NCBI GenBank assembly: GCA_949505625.1
Contig: CATBQD010000006.1
Location: forward strand, 1-64,000
Source of the DNA: an uncultured Bacilli bacterium
GTDB lineage: Bacteria; Bacillota_I; Bacilli_A; RF39; UBA660
Direction: 5' to 3'
Length of the DNA: 64,000 nucleotides
Positions 59,304 to 64,000 of this stretch are shown one piece after another (position 1 is the stretch's first letter; each line of letters begins with the position of its first letter). The notes beneath the pieces were generated by a model. The model did not search any database. It worked only from the letters and a program-made list of their open reading frames with translations, and had not been told where the DNA came from. Both the position numbers and the translations under genes were made by a program.

Positions 59304-59861
59304 CTATTTCTTAAAAGGCATTCCGAAACCTTTTAATAAGTCATGTGCTTCTTCGTTCGTATGAGCTGTTGTTACAAATACAATATCCATACCACGAACT
59401 TTTACAACGTTATCGTATTCGATCTCTGAGAAAATTAATTGTTCTGTCAATCCTAATGTATAATTACCTCTTCCATCAAATGATTTACTTGAAATTCCTC
59501 TAAAGTCACGAACACGTGGTAATGTAATACTAATTAATTTATCCAAGAAGTTATACATATTTTCTCCACGTAATGTTACTTTACATCCGATTGCTTGACC
59601 TTCTCTTAATTTAAATCCAGCAATAGCTTTTTTTGCAGTTGTAGCAACTGGCTTTTGTCCTGTGATAGCTTCTAAGTCTGCAATTGCAGCTTCTAACATT
59701 TTACTGTTATGTGCAGCGTCTCCAACACCCATATTTACTACGATTTTATCTAATTTTGGAACTTCCATAATACTTGTGTAATTATATTTTTCTCTTAAAC
59801 TTGGTACGATTTCATTTAAATATTTTTCTTTTAGGCGGTTCACTCTTAACCCTCCTTCCAA
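59304..59861 (-). CDS. rplE: 50S ribosomal protein L5
   Basis: [36 protein letters not shown]. Confidence 0.99.
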   Translation of the reverse strand: MEGGLRVNRLKEKYLNEIVPSLREKYNYTSIMEVPKLDKIVVNMGVGDAAHNSKMLEAAIADLEAITGQKPVATTAKKAIAGFKLREGQAIGCKVTLRGENMYNFLDKLISITLPRVRDFRGISSKSFDGRGNYTLGLTEQLIFSEIEYDNVVKVRGMDIVFVTTAHTNEEAHDLLKGFGMPFKK

Positions 59862-60170
59862 TTAGTCAAGGACTTCATTAGATTTTTTGCAAACTCTAAC
59901 TTTTTTTCCTTCTTTATTTACTGTGTGTCCAATTCTAGTTCCTTTTTTCGTTTTAGGATCTAGTATCATAACATTTGAAGCATGAATTGGTGCTTCCATT
60001 TCTACAATACTTCCAGCATTTCCACCTTGAGGTTTTATATGCTTTTTACGAACATTTACGCCTTCAATGATTACTCTATTTTCGTCACGAAGAACTTTTG
60101 TAATAGTTCCTTCTTTTCCTTTATTAGAACCAGCAATGACTACTACTTTATCTCCAGTTTTCAAGTTCAT
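59862..60170 (-). CDS. rplX: 50S ribosomal protein L24
   Basis: GDKVVVIAGSNKGKEGTITKVLRDENRVIIEGVNVRKKHIKP. Confidence 0.99.
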   Translation of the reverse strand: MNLKTGDKVVVIAGSNKGKEGTITKVLRDENRVIIEGVNVRKKHIKPQGGNAGSIVEMEAPIHASNVMILDPKTKKGTRIGHTVNKEGKKVRVCKKSNEVLD

Positions 60171-60185
60171 GCTTTTCCCTCCAAA

Positions 60186-60554
60186 CTATAGCACTTCTTT
60201 AGCAAGTGATACAATCTTCATAAAATCTTTTTCACGTAATTCACGTGCTACTGGCCCAAATACACGAGTTCCAACTGGACTCTTATCATCTTTAATAATA
60301 ACGCAAGCATTATCATCAAATTTAATATAAGATCCATCTTCTCTTCTTAGACCAAATTTACTTCTAACGATTACAGCTTTCACTACCTTACCACGTCCAA
60401 CTGTACCATTAGGAGTTGCTTTTTTAATAGTTCCAACAACTATATCACCAATATTACCAGTTTTAACTTTGCTTCCACCTAATACACGAATGACTAAAAG
60501 TTCACGTGCACCTGAGTTATCAGCAACTTTTAAACGGCTTTCTTGTTGAATCAT
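60186..60554 (-). CDS. rplN: 50S ribosomal protein L14
   Basis: [28 protein letters not shown]. Confidence 0.99.
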   Translation of the reverse strand: MIQQESRLKVADNSGARELLVIRVLGGSKVKTGNIGDIVVGTIKKATPNGTVGRGKVVKAVIVRSKFGLRREDGSYIKFDDNACVIIKDDKSPVGTRVFGPVARELREKDFMKIVSLAKEVL

Positions 60555-60584
60555 ATATGAATCCTCCTTTATCCGTTACAGCTA

Positions 60585-60845
60585 TTATAAGATAACTGCT
60601 TTTTCTACTATTTCAACTAAACGGAAACGTTTTGTTCTAGATAGTGGTCTAGTTTCTGCAATACGTACAGTATCTCCAGTTTTTGCTTCATTTTTTTCAT
60701 CATGTGCAGTAAATTTTTTAGAATATTTAACACGTTTCTTGTATAATGGGTCAGTTTTATAAGTTTCAACTAAAACAGTAATTGTTTTGTCGTTCTTGTC
60801 GCTAACTACTTTACCAACTAATTCACGAGCTTTATTTTCTTTCAT
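60585..60845 (-). CDS. rpsQ: 30S ribosomal protein S17
   Basis: [42 protein letters not shown]. Confidence 0.98.
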   Translation of the reverse strand: MKENKARELVGKVVSDKNDKTITVLVETYKTDPLYKKRVKYSKKFTAHDEKNEAKTGDTVRIAETRPLSRTKRFRLVEIVEKAVIL

Positions 60846-60856
60846 ACGTTACCTCC

Positions 60857-61060
60857 CTATTTACCTTCACGTTCACGAAGAATCGTTTTCATACGTGCTA
60901 CTAATTTTCTAAGTTCTCTAATTCTTGATGGTTTTTCTAAATTTCCAGTAGCTTGGCTAAAACGTAAGTTAAATAATTCTTCATTAGACTCTTCAATTTT
61001 TTTCAAAATTTCTTCATTAGACATTGCTCTAATTTCACTATTTTTCATTAGCCTCACCAC
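60857..61060 (-). CDS. rpmC: 50S ribosomal protein L29
   Basis: [46 protein letters not shown]. Confidence 0.98.
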   Translation of the reverse strand: MVRLMKNSEIRAMSNEEILKKIEESNEELFNLRFSQATGNLEKPSRIRELRKLVARMKTILREREGK

Positions 61061-61472
61061 TTTCTTCTTTTTTTACAAATTTACATTTAATTGGAAGTTT
61101 ATGCATAGCAAGTCTTAAAGCTTCACGAGCCGTTTCTTCACTAACTCCTCCAATTTCAAACATGATTTTTCCTTTTTTAACTACTGCAACCCAAGCTTCT
61201 GGTTGACCTTTACCTTTACCCATACGAGTTTCTAATGGAATTTTTGTTAATGATAAGTGTGGGAAAATGTTAATCCATACTTTTCCTCCACGTTTCATAT
61301 AACGAGTCATAGCAACACGGGCAGCTTCGATTTGTTGTTGTGTAATCCAAGCACCTTCCATTGCCATTAATCCATATTCACCAAAATGAAGTTCTTTATT
61401 TCCTCTCGTAATTCCATCATATCTTAAACGATGGGGTCTACGATATTTAGTTCTTTTTGGAATGACTGCCAT
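61038..61472 (-). CDS. rplP: 50S ribosomal protein L16 (start [12 protein letters not shown])
   Basis: [31 protein letters not shown]. Confidence 0.98.
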   Translation of the reverse strand: MAVIPKRTKYRRPHRLRYDGITRGNKELHFGEYGLMAMEGAWITQQQIEAARVAMTRYMKRGGKVWINIFPHLSLTKIPLETRMGKGKGQPEAWVAVVKKGKIMFEIGGVSEETAREALRLAMHKLPIKCKFVKKEESGEANEK

Positions 61473-62127
61473 TTTCATTACCTCCCTTATTTTTTGCACC
61501 AGGAAGTATTTCTCCTTTGTAAATCCATACTTTTACACCAATTTTACCATAAGTAGTATCAGCTTCTTTATGAGCATAATCAATATCAGCTCTTAAAGTA
61601 TGAAGTGGAATGTTACCTTCTGTATATCCTTCAGTTCTTGCCATATCAGCTCCACCTAAACGACCTGATACAGAAGTTTTAATTCCTTTTGCTCCGGCTT
61701 TCATTGCATTACGAATTGCTCTTTTTTGTGCGATTCTGAATGATACACGGCCTTCGATTTGATGTGCAATATTTTCTGCAACTAATGCTGCATCTACATC
61801 TGGATTCTTAATTTCCATAATTGAAATTTGAATCTCTTCTTTTACTAATTTCGATAATTCTTTTTTGATTTTTTCAATTTCATCTCCACCATGACCAATA
61901 ACAACTCCAGGTTTTGCTGTGTTAATAATTACATCAGTCTTTTTAGCGGTTCTTTCAATTAGAATACTTGAAACTGCTGCGTCTTTTAATCTTTTAGATA
62001 AATATTTACGAATCTGTACATCATTATTTAAAAACTTAGCAAAATCTTTATTATCTGCATACCATTTAGATTCCCAAGTTTTATTGATTCCCATTCTAAG
62101 TCCGACTGGACTAACTTTTTGACCCAT
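61447..62127 (-). CDS. rpsC: 30S ribosomal protein S3
   Basis: [29 protein letters not shown]. Confidence 0.99.
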   Translation of the reverse strand: MGQKVSPVGLRMGINKTWESKWYADNKDFAKFLNNDVQIRKYLSKRLKDAAVSSILIERTAKKTDVIINTAKPGVVIGHGGDEIEKIKKELSKLVKEEIQISIMEIKNPDVDAALVAENIAHQIEGRVSFRIAQKRAIRNAMKAGAKGIKTSVSGRLGGADMARTEGYTEGNIPLHTLRADIDYAHKEADTTYGKIGVKVWIYKGEILPGAKNKGGNENGSHSKKN

Positions 62128-62144
62128 CAGTTACCCTCCTTTGC

Positions 62145-62480
62145 TTAATTTTTTTCACTTACAATAACTGTAATGTGACTTGTTCTTTTTTTGATTGGAT
62201 CTACATGTCCACGAGAACCAAATCTCATTCTTTTCATTGTAGCTCCTTCGTTTACATATGCTTCTTTTACAACTAGTTTTTCTTTATCTAAACCTAAGTT
62301 ATTTTCAGCATTCGCTACTGCAGAAGTTAATACTTTACGAATTAATCTTGCAGCTTCTTTATTCATATTATTTAAAATTTTATCAGCTTCGATTACGTCT
62401 TTACCACGTATTAAATCGATCACTAAACGAGCTTTACGAGCTGGGATTCTAACTCCCTTTGCAATCGCTTTTGCTTCCAT
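62145..62480 (-). CDS. rplV: 50S ribosomal protein L22
   Basis: RIPARKARLVIDLIRGKDVIEA; RGHVDPIKKRTSHITVIV. Confidence 0.99.
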   Translation of the reverse strand: MEAKAIAKGVRIPARKARLVIDLIRGKDVIEADKILNNMNKEAARLIRKVLTSAVANAENNLGLDKEKLVVKEAYVNEGATMKRMRFGSRGHVDPIKKRTSHITVIVSEKN

Positions 62481-62503
62481 TTTAGTCCTCCCTTCTGGTA
62501 ATT

Positions 62504-62776
62504 CTATTTTTTACCTTTGTCGTCACCATGTCCGCCAAATTTACGAGTTAAAGCAAACTCTCCTAATTTATGTCCTACCATGTCTTCTGTTACATAAACA
62601 GGAATAAATTCTTTACCATTATGAACAGCAAATGTGTGTCCGATAAATTCAGGATAAATTGTTGAACGGCGTGACCATGTTTTAATTACTTCTTTTTTCC
62701 CAGATTCATTTACTTTTTTAACCTTATTCATCAAACTTTTATCAACGAAAGGTCCTTTTTTTAAACTTCTAGCCAT
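62504..62776 (-). CDS. rpsS: 30S ribosomal protein S19
   Basis: [62 protein letters not shown]. Confidence 0.99.
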   Translation of the reverse strand: MARSLKKGPFVDKSLMNKVKKVNESGKKEVIKTWSRRSTIYPEFIGHTFAVHNGKEFIPVYVTEDMVGHKLGEFALTRKFGGHGDDKGKK

Positions 62777-62792
62777 TTAAACCATCCTTTCA

Positions 62793-63623
62793 CTATTTGT
62801 TACGACGACGAACAATTAACTTATTTGAAGCTTTTTTGCTGTCTCTTGTTTTATATCCTAATGCTGGTTTACCCCATGGAGTAACTGGTCCCTTACGTCC
62901 GATTGGCGCACGTCCTTCTCCTCCACCATGTGGGTGGTCATTAGGGTTCATAACAGAACCACGAACTGTTGGACGGATCCCCATATGTCTTTTACGACCT
63001 GCTTTTCCGATTTTTACTAATTCATGATCTGCATTTCCTACTTCTCCAATAGTAGCTCTACAAGTACTTAATACTTTACGAACTTCTCCACTAGTTAAAC
63101 GAAGTAATGTATATCTTCCTTCACGTCCTAATATTTGAACTGAAGAACCAGCTGAACGAGCAAGTTCTCCACCTTTACCAGGTTTTAATTCAATGTTATG
63201 AACTTGTGTTCCTTCTGGAATATTTGCAAGTGGTAAAGAATTTCCAACTTTAATGTCAGCAGTTTCTCCACTTTCAACTTTCATTCCAACTTTTAGTCCT
63301 TTTGGAGCGATAATATATCTTTTTTCTCCATCGGCATATTTAATTAAAGCAATGTTAGCAGTTCTGTTTGGGTCATATTCGATAGAAGCAACTGTTCCAA
63401 TAACACCATCTTTATTTCTTTTGAAATCGATGATACGGTATTTTCTTTTTGCTCCTCCACCACGGTGTCTTACAGTAATTCTACCTTGGTTGTTACGACC
63501 GCCATTTTTCTTTAATGTTACAACTAATGATTTTTCTGGTGTTGTCTTTGTTATTTCATCATTGATTAACTTTGACATTCCACGAGTACCATTAGTCATT
63601 GGTTTATATGTTTTAATTGCCAT
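62793..63623 (-). CDS. rplB: 50S ribosomal protein L2
   Basis: [31 protein letters not shown]-type [35 protein letters not shown]. Confidence 0.99.
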   Translation of the reverse strand: MAIKTYKPMTNGTRGMSKLINDEITKTTPEKSLVVTLKKNGGRNNQGRITVRHRGGGAKRKYRIIDFKRNKDGVIGTVASIEYDPNRTANIALIKYADGEKRYIIAPKGLKVGMKVESGETADIKVGNSLPLANIPEGTQVHNIELKPGKGGELARSAGSSVQILGREGRYTLLRLTSGEVRKVLSTCRATIGEVGNADHELVKIGKAGRKRHMGIRPTVRGSVMNPNDHPHGGGEGRAPIGRKGPVTPWGKPALGYKTRDSKKASNKLIVRRRNK

Positions 63624-63644
63624 ATATGTGTCCTCCTTTTTGGA

Positions 63645-63920
63645 TTAGTTAAGTTCAATTGAACTTCCTTCTTTTAATTTAACAATTGCTTTTTTTACCC
63701 TGTTAGTCTTTCCTACATAACGACCAACTCTTTTTTTCTTTGGTTTTACGTTAATTGTATTAACGCTTTCTACTTTAACATTAAAAATGTTTTCGATTGC
63801 TTGTTTTATTTGAGTTTTATTTGCTTTTGTATCAACGCTAAATACATATGTATTATTTTGCGCTAATAGAGAAGTTTTCTCAGTAATAATTGGAGCTTTT
63901 ATAATACTTCTATAATTCAT
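63645..63920 (-). CDS. rplW: 50S ribosomal protein L23
   Basis: [50 protein letters not shown]. Confidence 0.98.
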   Translation of the reverse strand: MNYRSIIKAPIITEKTSLLAQNNTYVFSVDTKANKTQIKQAIENIFNVKVESVNTINVKPKKKRVGRYVGKTNRVKKAIVKLKEGSSIELN

Positions 63921-64000
63921 TATACAAGCACCTCCTCAATTGCTTTTACTGCCGCTTCGCTAATAATCATGTTATCTGCTGCAACAATATCTAATGTGTT
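63920..64000 (-). CDS. rplD: 50S ribosomal protein L4, C-terminal end (truncated by window)
   Basis: Minus-strand end translates ...[31 protein letters not shown] overlap with rplW. Confidence 0.9.
   Translation of the reverse strand, partial: NTLDIVAADNMIISEAAVKAIEEVLV

Noticed and set aside
62191-62607. Plus-strand ORFs in the ribosomal protein operon (and similar ones at 57043, 57864, 60067, 62797, 63253)
   Set aside because: All antisense to universally conserved ribosomal protein genes.
1-64000. CRISPR array
   Set aside because: No regularly spaced direct repeats were seen and no cas genes occur in the ORF track.

Overview
AT-rich Bacillota/Mollicutes-like chromosome window. (1) ~0.1-19.9 kb and ~40.4-51.6 kb: mostly minus-strand housekeeping and hypothetical genes (CtpA-type S41 protease, CdaA/CdaR c-di-AMP module, TrmL, Ogt, LysM, ATP-grasp, aminotransferase-GNAT fusion, HtrA, amidase, RluA-type synthase, rRNA methyltransferase). 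They include a candidate modification-dependent restriction gene (15.1-16.2 kb) and an Abi_2-type gene (44.0-44.9 kb). (2) 51.6-64.0 kb: a canonical S10/spc/alpha ribosomal protein operon (rplQ back to a partial rplD), with rpmD (L30) missing between rpsE and rplO. (3) ~20.1-40.1 kb: an integrated mobile element ending near a tRNA-Trp(CCA). It carries a large serine recombinase, a small serine resolvase, an SSB, XRE regulators, an HUH-like Rep/relaxase candidate, a Fic protein and many orphan genes. The most unusual part of the element is a minus-strand operon (34.7->30.3 kb) that looks like a dismantled replisome wrapped around a retron-type reverse transcriptase. In transcription order it has a stand-alone PolC-like OB-fold protein, a DnaB-like ATPase, a structured 131-nt intergenic RNA candidate, the retron RT (NAxxH, QGSPxSP, YVDD, VTG), a 48-codon small ORF readable only through a -1 shift at A_AAA_AAG, a 334-aa protein resembling PolC palm/fingers with a degenerate catalytic motif, and a second DnaB-like ATPase. 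A third DnaB-like paralogue without a P-loop and an SSB lie further downstream. All family assignments come from reading motifs in the supplied translations; no database search was run.
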